Assembly: GCA_013397845.1 (NCBI GenBank)
Contig: VZTG01001083.1
Location: 744,001 to 808,000, forward strand
Origin: Melanocharis versteri
Lineage: Eukaryota > Chordata > Aves > Passeriformes > Melanocharitidae
Direction: 5' to 3'
DNA length: 64,000 nt
Shown: one piece after another, positions 11,807 to 25,360 of the stretch
Position numbering within the stretch: the stretch's first letter is position 1
How the letters are laid out: each line of letters opens with the position of its first letter
Notes under the pieces: generated by a model
Told to the model about the DNA's origin: nothing
The model's database searches: none
What the model saw: the letters and a program-made list of their open reading frames with translations, nothing else
Program-made: the position numbers and the translations under genes

Positions 11807-14800
11807 GTGCTGCTCTTAATACGAGAGTGTCAGAAGTGTTTTGAGAGAAAAAATACTGTATGTAATATGATTTACTATTTCATGAGACACTCCAATGGCT
11901 AAATAAAGTTTTAAATAGAAAATAGTACATCTATTTCAGTGGGAGAGAAAAAAAAGAAAGCTTTTCTTTACAATGCTATGTGGTATTGGCCTGTTTATGC
12001 CCTCTTCACCTGAATACTACAGAGACAGTTCTCTACCACAGTTTATTCAAGTAAATGTTCTTTTAGATGAATTCCTAGAACTTGAAACACTGTCTAGGGG
12101 CTTGAGGAAGAGCTCTTTTAGGGAGTGCAGTTGTAATCCAGACTATTTTTTTCTAAGGCAAATATATGTCATTCAGTGAGTGGATAAGAGAGACTTTTAA
12201 TGGATTCAGTCTTCCTATTACTGCAGCAGTGAAATGTAAATATCAGGAGAAATTGATTTGGAAACAGGATTTAATTCATCCTCTATTTAAGACATCCAGG
12301 TGTGAAATGTGTAAGAGTGCTTTATGGTTAATGATGTCACTGCAGTATAGGAATCCCCTCAGCAGGAAAAAGGTTGTTCTGTTTTATTTCTTCAGATAAA
12401 ACCTGTCCAAAGACTCCAGACAGGGAAGAGTTTAAATGGAGCCAGGGAGAAATATAAGTAGAGTACTTTACAGCAAATAGAAAGAATCTGTAATCATTCA
12501 ATGAAGAAATAAAATCTCTCTTCACTGCAGCTCTGCACGTAACAGAAGGGGGTTTGGTTTCATTTTTAAGGGCTTCTAAGCATTACCATTATCATCATCA
12601 TTATAATTATTATCAATAATATCATTATTCTCTTTTCTATCATACTTTTTTATCTCAGTATCTGTCATTAAAATGAAAAACTCTCTGGCTCAAAGTCATT
12701 TTTCCCACACATCACTGACTGTGTTGCACAATGTGGCTCTTGCTTAATTCTTTTCCTGGTGCCCAGCAACTGGACTTCATGTTTTCTGTGAGGTGAAAGA
12801 TGCCTAATGTGCCTGTGAAGTTTCAGTTTGTTTTTTAATTCTAGGCTGTGGGGTTCCTCACAGAGAAGTTGCCCCTCTGGGGAATATTTTAACAATGAGT
12901 AATAAAGCTTTTTTTACATCTGTGTGCTCCTATTTTACTTTAATAAGAATTAGTGAGTACCAGTCTTGGTCTATAAGCTTCTACTGCAGTGTCTGTATGC
13001 ACAGCCACAGTCACTAGAAAGTTTCACATGGAGGGGGGAGCAAGATTTGGGCCAATGCGTTGCACAGTTGACCCACTGCCAAAATATTATGACACAAGAA
13101 GAAACCCTCTTCTTCAGCTGGTGGTGTGGTTGGTCCTGGACCACAGGACAGAAAGACCTTCCTCTTTATAGCCTTACATAACTGGTAAAAGGGAAATTTA
13201 CCTTCATGGCTGCTCTATTATTAACTGTGATTTGAATCATATGATGCAATTGTCTCCAGCATGTCTCAGGGCACAGAAATTGACAAGATGATCTCTGATT
13301 CATTAAGTGTATTTCCAGAGTGAAGTTTGGGAAAAAAAAATTCCCCTGATTTGGTTGAGCATATTTTTATGTCCTGGTCTAAAAATTCTACATCCCACTG
13401 AGATGCCCAGCTGTGTAGATCTGGAGTTTTTTCCTTCTAGGAGACTGCACACCTAATTAAAAACTGTCAAAGTAGTTTGTGTTTAAAAACCATTATAGGT
13501 TTGAATGAACTTGATATTAAGTAGTTCCTATGTGTCCACTTGTCCAGAAACTATGTCTGCTTGCTGAAGGACTTTCATAAAATAACTTGAAAAATATATC
13601 ATTTTGGTTGCTAATTTTTTTTCAAACCCTTCTTCAAAGTTGTATATCCTTCAGATCCTACTAAAATTATAACTTTCTAAAAAGCCATGAACTCTCTAAC
13701 TAAACATACAAATAGGGTCTCAAAGCATGCGGCCTTAAATTTTATGCAAAAAAAAAGTGGATTTGATTACAACTGGCTTTATCTGAACATATTCTGGAAG
13801 CCACTACTTTCAGTAATTTTAGAGCACTGTTTTACAGTTGCTAATAAATTTGCATCAGAAAAATAGAAACAATAAGAGGCAGAGTAAAGTTCTTAGTAAC
13901 ACAGCAAAGTTCTGATCTAAGGGTATGTCATTTAAGATAGAATTATAAATGTACTTGAAAGTGGATACCTGCAACATTGTCATAAATGAAGTCAGAGATT
14001 CAGTGGATCCAAAGGCCTAGGAAATTTTCATTCTGGGTTAATCAGCAAGGTGGACTGACTATTACTTTAAGAAAGATTTGGGAACCTAGCAAAAGTAACT
14101 TCTATGGGGAAAATATCTTGGTTGTATTTCTGTACCTTAGTCCTTTGATTCCAGCTCAGCTGACCAGTCTGTACAGCACTGCAGTGTCATTATCTATTGG
14201 GAAAGACTCCAGGCTCTTGTGAAAGCTTTAAATTTCTTAAACAAAGAGAGGTATGTGCCCTGGTATTAAGCCAAACTGAAGCCTGTTGTTCAACCATGAG
14301 TTTTTAGATTACAAGATATTAGCTGTAAACAGTATATTAATAAATATAATAAACACATTTTATCAAGAGATAATCAGGAGGGACTGGAGCATAAGTTTGT
14401 GCAGGTCAGCAATGACAGCACTTAAGCTCCTGTGAAACTTGCAATGTGAATTTCTTACCACTGGGATGGTGCCTTCATAGCTGACAGCACAGCAAGCAGC
14501 AGCTCCAGTGACAGTGAGAAACTGAGCTTGAAATTGTACCCTTCAGCACTGCTCTTTCCAGGCACTGCTCTTGCTCTGCTAATAACAATGTTCATATTGA
14601 GTCAATTTAGTCAATTCAGTTTTTCTTCATGGCTCCTATGTGATTCAATACATGGGAAATGTCTTCTGGCATCATCTACCTGTGCCGTTCTTTCATCTCA
14701 CAAGTCATATTTTGTACTTCCAAAGCTTTGTACCAAATCAGGGTCCTGGGAATTAAGAGGAGCAACTATTGACTTATTCTTCTGAGAAGGCTGGAAAAAC

Positions 14801-15457
14801 CCCTCTTACAGAGTGAGTTGCTGACCCTTGATATCAGAGCAATGCATAAAAGTGCTGATAAACGGCATTGATTTGTGGAAAAATCAGTTCCATCCTCTCG
14901 CTGCTGCGGATTTGAACAGGACAAGAACAATTACCTTTCAGATAGGCAATCAGAACCCTTCTACCGCAGCTTGAGATCTTGTTTTTCTGCATCCGCCAAG
15001 AGAGATGAAAAGAGGTATCTAAAATCTAAATGTTTACAGTTGTATTACAGTATTATGAAACAGTGTGAGAGAAAGCATATGAAAACAAAACACATTTGGA
15101 AAACTGAGAGGTAGATTGCCCCATTTTCAAGAGGCATAAGACTGGGTTTAAAAAATAAATAAATGAAAGACAATTTGCTATGATACTAGACAAACCTATG
15201 GTGCCAAAGCTTTCTGAGTGCAATGTGCAGTTCTTGTCCTCATGTTGCTAAAAAAGATCTAGCAGAACTAACAAAAAGAGGAGCAAAAAGTAAAACCAGA
15301 GCTATGAAACAACTTTCAAACAAGGAGTGGCTTAATAAAATGGGTTTCTTATTAGAAAAAGGACAGCAGAAGCCATATGTGGCAGGAATCTGAAAAACTG
15401 TGTGTTGCAGGGGAAAAAAGACAATGATTATTCATTGTGTTTTCCAGATCAGGGCAT
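11807..15457. other. Non-coding stretch
   Basis: No gene or transposon recognised. Two plus-strand frames around 12966-13181 overlap a GC-richer patch and look mildly protein-like (for example GARFGPMRCTVDPLPKYYD) but match nothing I know. An ATT/ATC-rich tract at 12581 is listed separately. Confidence 0.6.
12581..12629. repeat. Imperfect ATT/ATC trinucleotide tract
   Basis: Interrupted run of att, atc and ata triplets over about 49 bp, a decayed trinucleotide microsatellite. Confidence 0.75.
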
Positions 15458-15550
15458 AACTAGTGGAGGGTGACCTTGTCCATGGCAGAGGGATTGAACT
15501 AGATGATCTTTAAGGCTCTTTCCAGCACAAACCATTCTATGATTCTATTA
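15458..15550 (+). mobile_element. CR1 LINE tail, about 90 bp
   Basis: Only the extreme 3' end of a plus-oriented CR1 is present: tagtggagggtgaccttgtc, catggcagagggattgaact, agatgatctttaagg, then two terminal repeat units (attctatgattctatt). It is very close to the common avian CR1 consensus and looks younger than the copy at 2.7 kb. A 5' truncation this severe is typical of the family. Confidence 0.9.
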
Positions 15551-16605
15551 TTGAAGCAAGAAGTGAAAGCAACAAGCAACAAGCTTCAAACCAACATCCA
15601 AAAAGAAACTTCTTTGTGTGGGGGAAGATCAGCTGCAGAACTCCTTGCCATGAGCTCTGTGAATGCAGTTTTTGCAGCAGAAGTCATACAGAGTTACAAG
15701 GAAAATACACCAAAGAGCCAGTAAAAAAAAAAAAAAAAGGGCATGGTCATTCTCTCAGGATTCTGTTTTGTATGATTTATTGGAGGTTCTTCTTCTAGCA
15801 GTGTCCAGGCATTTTTCATGTTTGGAACTGTAGGACATGGGACTAAAGTACGATAGACTAGTTCTTCAGTCTAATATGATCGTTCCTATTTTCTTCTGCT
15901 GAATTACAGAAGTAAATTTAAGTAGTTGAAACTTTATTCATACTATTTACACTTCAAGTGTACTTAAATACATTTTGCATGTGAATTCTACATCCGTGTA
16001 GGGAAAGGATAGTGCTCCAAAATTGGACAGCAATGTCCTCCATGTAACAAGGATTGTTCAGTTATATCCATGCATGTTTCACTAAGTCAGTGGCACCACT
16101 TCTGTATAAAAGTAAAATGTAAAGTTATTTTAAAATATTGAAAAATAAAAACCTTCTCAGGAAAAAAAAAAAGAAAAAGGTGTCACAGCAACCAAATATG
16201 TTGTCCCTAATTTAGCAGACTGGCAATAAGAGAGGTCCATTCGATGAAAAAGCAAAAAGAATCTGTTGTCAATAAAGCAGGAAAATATCAAACTTTATTT
16301 AAAGAAAACTGGTCAAAAACTGGTCACAGGAAAACAAATTACTACTAAACAGGTTAAAAAATCTTACGGCCCACACCCACACCTGATTAAAAAACTATTC
16401 ATCAGAATTCAGGGTGTCATGCTTTTTCTGTACCAATATTTATGCCTCTGCTGAGCAACAGATGCAAATGGGATGAAAATATAGAAATCTAATTTATTTA
16501 GCATGTCTACATCTTTAGACGCTACAGAATAGAGTTTGTTTACAATTACCTTTACAATTACTTATATGTATTTCTCCACTCACTGTTTAAAAAACCCTGA
16601 GGCTG
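15551..16605. other. Non-coding stretch with A-rich runs
   Basis: No gene recognised. Homopolymer A runs lie at 15722-15738 and about 16160-16178. Neither ends a recognisable processed pseudogene or SINE. Confidence 0.6.
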
Positions 16606-16917
16606 CCCAAAACCAGTGCAGAATGTTCTTCATTTCAGTCAATGAGCTTTAACAGAAACCAATGCATTTTAACTGAATTTTTGTTTATCTCAAGCCACAT
16701 TTTAATGAAATCAATACATTCTTGCTGAAAGCCTCATGAATCCATTGGAAAGAATACATTTTTTACTGAAACCAATATACAGTTTTATAATGTCTGTATG
16801 TTTTAGTGAAAGCATTGCAATACATTTTAGCTGAAACCAATACATTTCTCCAGGGCTGATACCAAAGAAACCTTATTTTACGGTGAAACCAATGCATTCT
16901 TACTGAAACTAATATTC
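16606..16917 (+). repeat. Degenerate repeat, GAAACCAATRCATT core
   Basis: A core close to GAAACCAATRCATT recurs at about 16654, 16707, 16748, 16768, 16808, 16833, 16884 and 16905, each time after a ctga, atga or gtga lead. An eroded copy lies near 16606. The copies are 20 to 53 bp apart, all in the same orientation. The regularity of the core against the loose spacing suggests an old minisatellite or a tandemly amplified element that has decayed. Each good copy contains a CCAAT box. I know no named family with this unit. Confidence 0.6.
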
Positions 16918-19900
16918 CATATTCCAGAGCCAACATTGTCAGGCTAAATGAAAGCTATGTTTTATTTCACTAAAGAAATTACACTTTCAATGGTATCTTA
17001 ACACTAGGAGTTTTGCAAAGCTTATATTTTAGTATGTGCATAAAATAAGAAGCAGATCATAAAAAGTCATTCTGAGATACATCTATCTTGTTGGGGATTT
17101 TTTTATGTAGTCTTGCAACATATATGCATTCTATCAAATGGGTAAGGATATAGACAGGAGTTTATTTTCATTCTCATTAGACTTTCACTAAATCTTTTTT
17201 TTCATTTTGTATGCAAACTGACTCAAAATAAGTCAACATTACGGGTGATTTACACTTCAGAGCAGAGGAACAGAGCAGTAGTTAATGATTTTATTGTAGA
17301 CTAGATGTGATTTATTATGCAAGAATTTTTTGTAAGAATTGTTTTCAGTACATCAGCTTTGGTATTTTTCTTGACATTATGACCAAAGACGTGCTGATCT
17401 ACATTACTTAGAAATGTTTTGAGTAGTCTGGTACATGTAGCTAATGACTTGTTATCCTTCTAAGTGTTTTAATCGATGCAATTAATGTGAATTAGAAGGC
17501 TCCATCTGAATTTCAAAGATCTGAAGAAATGTATAATCTGCTTAAAATTTAGATACAGTTTTTCTTTCTTTATCTTTTCAATATAAAGATATAAAGTAGA
17601 CTGAGCAAGAAAACCATCAATACAGTGACTTCCAATAAAAGTGTTTTAGCATAGAGCAATACAGCAGAGAACCAAAAACACAAATCCATTAAACAAAAAG
17701 GACCAATTTTATACAATTTCTATCCTCACCACAGGCACACCAAAATATTATCTTTAGTTAAACCAAATATGCCATCATTTCCTAATGAAAACCTAAAAGT
17801 GATGAAACAATAAAGGAATTTGCCATATCTTATTAAACAGAAAAATTAATTCTCTGGCTGCAACATGTTACAAAGTAGAAGCCCAGATGCGAAATCTGAT
17901 CATTTGCAAACTGAAGGGTGCAAAGAGTTTCCCCAACTCCCACAGAAAATGTGTTGAAATTATTCAGTCTTTATTAGCTAAGAGATGTAATTGATTGCCT
18001 TAAGGTGACCTTGAGTGAGTAATTACTAGGGCTTTGTGCCTGACAGTATCCACTTCTGACCCCACTCTTCATGGGTTCCTCGATGAAACACCAAAGATAC
18101 TAGCAAGCAACGCGGAGCACTCCCAATTCGTTAGCTCCAGTTCTGCATTCCTGTCTGTGCAGATGGATCCTGATATTTAAGGGACTAATGAAGCCACAGC
18201 CTTGCCACAGCAAAGTTTGCTTTGCCAAGCTTGCTGGTTTGCAGAGCTGACCTACTTACAAACCTTATGAAAACAAAATGGTCATTTTATCTCTGAAGTT
18301 ATGCCTAATCACATCTTAAAAAACTTTCTTTCCCTACTAATGATGCTTGAGAAATAACGAATAAAATGCAAATGCAATGGAAAGTCAGAGGAAAAATGCA
18401 ATATTGAGGAAAATATATAGTCCAATTAAAATTATTAGCATAGAAAAGGGTAGTCTATATTCCTACTGCAGCTGCTTGCTCTCTGAATGGTTTTCTTCAT
18501 GTACAATAGCTTGCCTTGGGGGTGATTGATCCATTTCCAGAAAGATAATCATTGCTTTCCAAAGAATCTAAAAGACAAAGTGTAACAAGACCATGCACTC
18601 TACTAGTATTGGATTTTACTTATCCTCATTATTTAGGCCCCTCCAGCAACTTTCCCTTAATAAGTTTCTATAGTGCTTTGCCAGATTCCTTTTTACTATA
18701 GCATATTTTATTATTTCAAATTTATATGGTCCACTCATCTTGACATGACTTCTACCCCACGTCTTTCAAATTTCTGTTCTTGCTGTCATACTTTTTCTTG
18801 CAAGCATTTTAAAATAAATGCCATTATTATATTTATTTCAGAATCCCACACAATGAGGAAGGATAATGTTAGCTGCTCCATTTTGTCCTTTTCAATGCCA
18901 TTATTAAAACATACTTGACTTTAAAAAGGAGTTAAATTTTTGGACATTTTAACAGTAATAACCATATACCAGACATGTAAATGTAGCTGAACTAAAACCA
19001 AAGTGGAAAAGAATTTAAGTACTCCATTGGAAACTCAGGTACCAGTTGCAAGTTTTCATGATCACAGACACAAACAAGTTTTAAATTCATGGTTACTTTT
19101 AAAGGCATTAATTAGAAATCACTGGAAACTGGGAGTCTGGTTTTCATAATTACATTAAGTGCATGTTTAGCATGAATGTTTTGTAGTGCTGACATTCAAA
19201 CAAGACTCAAAGTCTTGTCCACGCCATACGTACAGACACTTCATGTCACAGCTTTCGTTTCTCACTTTAATAATCTCAACAAAATCATGAAAGCATAGAA
19301 AGAAGTTGAAAGATTCATTTAGATCTTTGGGGGCTTGCCTTTGGATAATTATATGCCAAGCATATCGTTCAAAACAACAGGAGCATTAAAGGCGACTTGA
19401 TCATGATCCTTAAAAGTCAAGTCAGGGAATGGGTTTATGGTAACAAGAATCTAGCAAACCAAGAAGTAAGGAGAGTCAAATGTGTGAAAATGACATTAAG
19501 CATTGAAATGAGGGCTGGAAGGAATATTCCTGTGAAATGTAATTAATGACTGAAACATTTAATATAGGAATCTAAATCTGTGTGTTTGGAAATCTTTCAT
19601 CCTGCACCAAAGTTAGTATTCTAGCTTGACAGGGAGAATGGAAGTGATAAAAATATTTATGTTTTCAGATCTCAGGCTATTTTACACTGAAGTTCAATTT
19701 AAGAGACACACTGGTTTCTCTTGTTGCTCATAAAAATCCACATAATCGACATTATTCCATAACATATACTTGCTGAGATTTATAATCAAACACTATTAAT
19801 ATTCAGAGAAGAAAACACTATAGAACAATCTTTAAGATGTAGCTGGATATAATGAAGCAAGAGGGAAATCCGGTATCCAGATAGTATATTTCCTGTTGCA

Positions 19901-22900
19901 TAAAAATTAACATTTAGGTTTGAAAAGATTTTTCTGAATTTACTTATAAGACAGTAATTAAATTTAATTTTGAAGTATGGTTGTCATTTGGGATTGTGCT
20001 TCTGAAGTTAATAAAAGGAAAGACAGAAGTAAAATATGCAGGAAACCTTCCCTACCTTATTACACATAGGGTTAGACTGACCTTGTCCATCAGCATCTTA
20101 TTACAGTTACAACCTTAGCTCCTCAAGCATGTTTTTCCAGATTTTACTCCTATTCACAGCACTGTTGACTGTCCTGTTATTAGTTACAACATCTTCACAA
20201 TTTGTTGCCCACAAATATTCTTCTGAAGGCCAATTATTTTTGAGATGGGTATTTCACCTCTCCTCTCTCTTTTGCATTTGCTTTCCACTGTCATAGCATT
20301 CTGATCCAAAGGAAAATACACTTTATTCCTACATAGTTCATGACTAGTTCAAAGCTAAAGGAAAGACCTTCTGGGAAAAACTAGAGACCAATAAGAGCAG
20401 AAATAGCATCAACAATTGTCATCATTTTCATTAAGGAGAGAACACTTCACATTGTCCTCTTCTATGTCAGCAAATATCACACCCCTTTCCTTCATCAGTC
20501 GTCATATTTGTGCCATAGATAGCCTCTAAAAAACTCTCCATTTTGTTTCTGCCTTCAAAAAGTCCTTCCTAGCTCCCAAAATCTTTGTTAAGTAATTACT
20601 CCATCACTAAGTGTTATCTCTGCTGCTGGGTTGCTTTGCAGAGATTAGATTCAAGGCAGATCACGTGAAGCAAAATGTGTGGATAACGAAAGTAAAAGAA
20701 TAGTGATATCTTAAGTACACTTATGAAATCTTTCTGCAAAATACAGGTTATTGGCCTGGGCCTGAAAGAATAAATACATTTTATGGTTATGACTGACCAA
20801 ACTCATTTAAAGAAATCTAATGCCACATGCTGGAAACCCTGTTTTCAGATTATCGGACACAAAAGAACTGCTACTCATAGGTTACTCCTCTATGAAGCAT
20901 TAAGATTTGACAGTAATCTGGCAGAGAAAAAAAAAAACGGGTAAATGTAAAACTACCTAAAGCACTGCAAATGCAGAGCTTGAGATCTAAATGAACTACC
21001 TCCTCTAATAATGATGCACTGAGCTTTATTAAAAATGCTGAGTATTTCATATCCCACAGAGTCTTTTCTATTGAATCACTAGCACTGTAAGAGCTCTCTC
21101 CTCCTGTCAGAAAAATTGCTTCAAATACTCAGCATGCTCACTTGGGGATGCTCATGCAAAGGTATGTCTTTAGTTGTTCTGATAAGACAGAACAGTCTTT
21201 GTCAGTAATTAAAATCTCTATTAAAGGTGGATGTAACTCTTCTTAAAATCAGTGAAAATATTTTCCTCACTTCAGAAAGTCCCATATCTTGCCACGAGTG
21301 ATTTACAATATCTTCTTCCTCTTAATTTCTGAAGAATGCTCCATAGAGGAAAAAAAATAAGGCACATAGCATCATGTCATCGTGTCCCATGAGGTACATA
21401 AAGAATTCTCTGACATTTCCTGTTCACAGAAATTGTCTCCAGTTGAAATTCACTTTTCAGTTATTTGGTCCCTGTATAATGTTGTCTGTGCACACCTAAG
21501 ACTCAGAAAAATTTGCTATCTAGGGAAGCTTGGTGACAAACAAATCAATGGTTTCCATTTTGCTCTCGGCATACCTGACAGGGTACGTGACTACTGGATG
21601 TCAGATTCTTTTTAGACTGGATTTATTGATCAAGTCTGTCCAAAACATTTGAAGTTTTCCCTTGTGTTTTGAAGAACATGGAAAATGCTTTGCTGCTCAA
21701 GGTTCCGCAGAAGCTGAGTTATCTGTTTTCACTTATCATTATTGTACTTATAGGCAGCCTGTATGTTAATCGCGTGTCTTTTCTTCCTTTCAGCCAACTT
21801 CTGTCAAATATCCTTTCTCTTACATATCCGCATCAAGTATTATGACATAGGGTTGGCAAAATATTCTAAATAAGATAATTGTGGTGGCTGTTAATAATCA
21901 TCTTTCTGAAGTCCTGAAGAACTAAGAATATTTGTTCTGAGAACAAAGGAAGGGGTTGACAATCCTTGATTTGCTCCTTTGCATGTTCATTCACAGGTTT
22001 TGTTCAGGATAAAATTTTAAGCTTTTTCTCACTATAAAGCAGAATCTGGAATGCTTTGACATCCCAGCCCTCTGGCATTTCCATTTTATGCCAGATGTGT
22101 TGCCTACACAATTCTGTTATTCTTTAAATTCATGGTAAGCTGCAGTGCGTCAGTCAGTCCTGCATCCAACGCACCGCTTGTCACGGGATTCCATGAAGGG
22201 ATCTGAGCCTAAAGCAAACATCTGTATCTTTTTTGCTTTGCCTGCCTCACTTGGTGTGTCACTAAATGATCTAAATTTCCAGTAAATGGTTCAATTCCCA
22301 CAATGTGTTTGTAATCAATAGAACCCTGAAGAACAACGTGTATTGCTTAACGCAGTCAATCCACTCATGTTGCTGTGTGGCCTCAGATTTTCGGGGTCGG
22401 CACAATCCCTTCTTCACAAGAGTGTGGGATGGCATTCAAGCACTTGCTTTCTCTGTCTTTAGCATACTGAGTGCATGTCCTTATTGTTCTGTAACTTGTT
22501 GCTGTCTTGGCAGCCTCTGACAAAGGTGAATTCAGTTCTGAGGCATGATTTATTTCCAGGAGCAACTACAGGTCTGCTGTGCCATTGAAGGCTCAGACAA
22601 ACTGTCTGTGAATCAGAAGAGAGGGGTCATTCCTCGGTCTCATCTAGAACGAAACCAAATTCCAAATTTTGCAAATCCTCCAGCAACATACAGTTGAAAG
22701 AAAGTTCTTCCTTTCTTTATACGTCTCTAGGAACCAACACAGTTTTTTCCAAACCTTTGTATAAGTAAAACATGATTTCTGACTCCACAGAAAGCATGCA
22801 TGTCATGTACCAAGATGAAGCAGATGCTGTGTTAGATTCACACGAATGCTTACAAAATAGTGTCATTTACTTGGCTTCACTCTTCTTTTAACAATCCCGA

Positions 22901-23748
22901 CAGAATTTTCATTTGAAAAGTAACTACGATGATAATAACTAGAAAGGGAATAATGTGCGTTGCAGTTCAGCCTTACTGCGATGGCTCTGTTATGGTTGTG
23001 AACCCTGCCCTGCAGTAGAAACCGAACTCAGGGATACCTGTGGAAGTGGAAAATACTGAATCCATTTGGAAGCATCGTCAGCAAACAAACTCTACCACTC
23101 ACTTACATGCCTTTGCATTGTAACAGGATACTGAAAGACTTCCTCTTCCATCAATCCATTAGCTCAGCTGTGAGAGGGAGGACATACTAGGTGAACTAAT
23201 ATTTGTGTGGCCTTGTTGCCCCTAGAAAGAGATTAAGTAGATTTCACAAAATTCAGAGTGCAAAGAAAGGGATATTGCATTCACCTTGTACATGTTATTT
23301 ATTTTTACAGTGCAAATGGAGATGCTGAGGTGTTCTGGGTGACAGTTTTAAAGCTAGATGCACCCTAAGCTTGGGACACAAGCCCTTTGGAAGCTGCCGG
23401 GATGCACAGAATTCATCCCCGAAGAAAAGCACCAATCCTGAAGACGCTCATCCCTGTCAATACCTCTCCATTTCACAATGGCACATTTTCTGAAGCAGCT
23501 GAAAATGGGGAAATCCTAAGTTAAACTTCGTGTTGTTTGTGTTTTCTACTCACAGCTGAATAATTATTCTCATAAGAGTCATAGATAATCAGATGCCCCA
23601 CACCACAGTTTTGTTACGCATACAAAAAATCATGAATATCTCTCTGGCTGACCCTGCTAAAAGAATAATGAGTAAATGAAAATTCTGTTTAAAAAATGAA
23701 AAACAAGAATTATATTTTGCCCCAGTGACTGCCCAAGCATGTTAAATA
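16918..23748. other. Non-coding AT-rich stretch
   Basis: About 6.8 kb with no gene and no transposon I can recognise. Open frames are short (at most 81 codons) and look like chance. No long simple repeats. Confidence 0.6.
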
Positions 23749-23824
23749 TGGATGGATATATATATATATACAAATATACATACTTATGCCCATATAAAAA
23801 ATGTACATATATCTACATATATAG
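23749..23824. repeat. TA-rich dinucleotide tract
   Basis: A run of alternating TA (23755-23770) is followed by a decayed TA/CA-rich tail with repeated tacata and atatat words to about 23824. The purine-pyrimidine alternation is that of a TA microsatellite. Confidence 0.75.
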
Positions 23825-23852
23825 ACTTACACTGAAGGTAGGGGTCCAAGAA

Positions 23853-23883
23853 TTTTTTGTTAATATTTTTGTTAATATTTTTA
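23853..23883. repeat. Short T-rich tandem duplication
   Basis: The word ttgttaatattt is repeated back to back with a 12-bp period. Confidence 0.7.
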
Positions 23884-25193
23884 GGGGTAATGTGGAAAAA
23901 AAAGGAATATATAACATCTCTGTGATACTGCCTCCCAAATTCCAGATTTATTTTCCTGAATTCCTAGGACTGTTCTTCTATGTTATCACATGATACAGAA
24001 AAAAATAAAATGTAAAGATATGGAGTTGGATGCTTTTTTAATTTAGAATGCAGTAAGGTTATTAAATTAATGCACAAATTATATTGGTCTATATAATAAA
24101 AATACTTGGGTTTTTTATTTTTGAAAGTATCCTTTATTTCTTTCATGAAATACAAACCAATGTGTTGACATACAGTATTTATTTATGACTACAAGAGCTC
24201 ACTTACCTTTTTTACCAGAGGAATAGTTTATGTGTCCTATGTGTATGTATTATACTGTACCTTTATTCCATTTTTCTGCCAGCCCGATTTCAAACTCTGA
24301 ATTTGCTTTTTACTCTCTACTTCACTTTTCTATTTTTGCTTGCTAACTAAATTTATTCCTATTGCCCATTGACCATTTTGATTTTTTAGCCTCTCTTTAT
24401 TGAAATGAGAGTCAAGTGATAAACTCTGAGCTTCAATTTTGAAACTCTTATGCTGAAAGGAGCTTGAAATTGGATAGAATTAGCTTATTCGTTCAGCATC
24501 ACGAAAGGAAAAATACTAGTAATTCCTGAGCACTTCCAATTTCCATTTACTTCAGAGAAAATTTCATGTATTCAGCATTTATCCAGTGCTAGAGTTGCTT
24601 GCGAACTTCCCTGGGAAACATTTTCCTGGTCTGTGAGCAGAGTCATTGCTATCCAGACCTGAAAAAGAAATTACTCCAGTGATTGCAACCACACAAATGA
24701 AGAAAAGGACAGCATTTGCCTGTGACTGATGAGCAGATAGAAAACGGATGGGAAGTTTAGAATTACTATGTTTTCTTATATATTGTAAAATAATTTATAC
24801 ATTAGAATGATGTTTGTATAGACCTCTCGGTGTACAGGCCTGTATGAGCCTTGGGCAGTATTGCTGTGGAGAACATGCAGCATGCTGAGTATCCAAACAG
24901 AGCCATAAGAATGAATCGTATTAACTGAACACTTGCTTCAAGTGGTGCTTGGTGCCTCAGAGTGTGCCTAGCTGGGAGGTAAAAAATTACAGCAGTGTAA
25001 CAGTTCAGGTAAAATATCAATAAGAGGATTCATGTTATATGTGCAAAAAACTGATAAAGTCCATGCCAAGGGAGAGCTGTACTGCATTCTGGGGTTTCAA
25101 GCGGCTGGGAAATTCCACCTTCTGTGCTACTTGGTGTCCTGTACACAACGTTGTATTACCTACAGTATCGTTTGGATTAAAGGTTTCACAGTT
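23884..25193. other. Non-coding stretch
   Basis: Nothing recognised on either strand. Confidence 0.6.
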
Positions 25194-25360
25194 CATATGG
25201 TCACAGAGTATGCTGAGTTGGAAGGGACCCCCAAGGATCATCAGGTCCAACTCCTGGCTCTGCACAGGACAGCCCCAAGAATCACACCCTGTGCCAGGGA
25301 CTATTGTCCAAACATTTCTTGAACTCTCTCAGGCTTGGTGCTCTGACCACTTCCACTCAG
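25194..25360 (-). mobile_element. CR1 LINE, 3' end fragment
   Basis: A CR1 3' end in minus orientation: atggtcacagagtatgctga, gttggaagggacccccaagg, atcatcaggtccaactcctg, then cattgt-like and gaactctctcaggcttggtg blocks. It belongs to the same type of CR1 3' end as the older copy at 9998-10305. Homology fades after ctgaccacttcc. The plus-strand open frames across it are antisense. Confidence 0.88.

Noticed and set aside
14875..15114. 79-codon plus-strand open frame rich in cysteine, lysine and arginine
   Set aside because: No known domain, no spaced metal-binding pattern, and no splice or promoter support.
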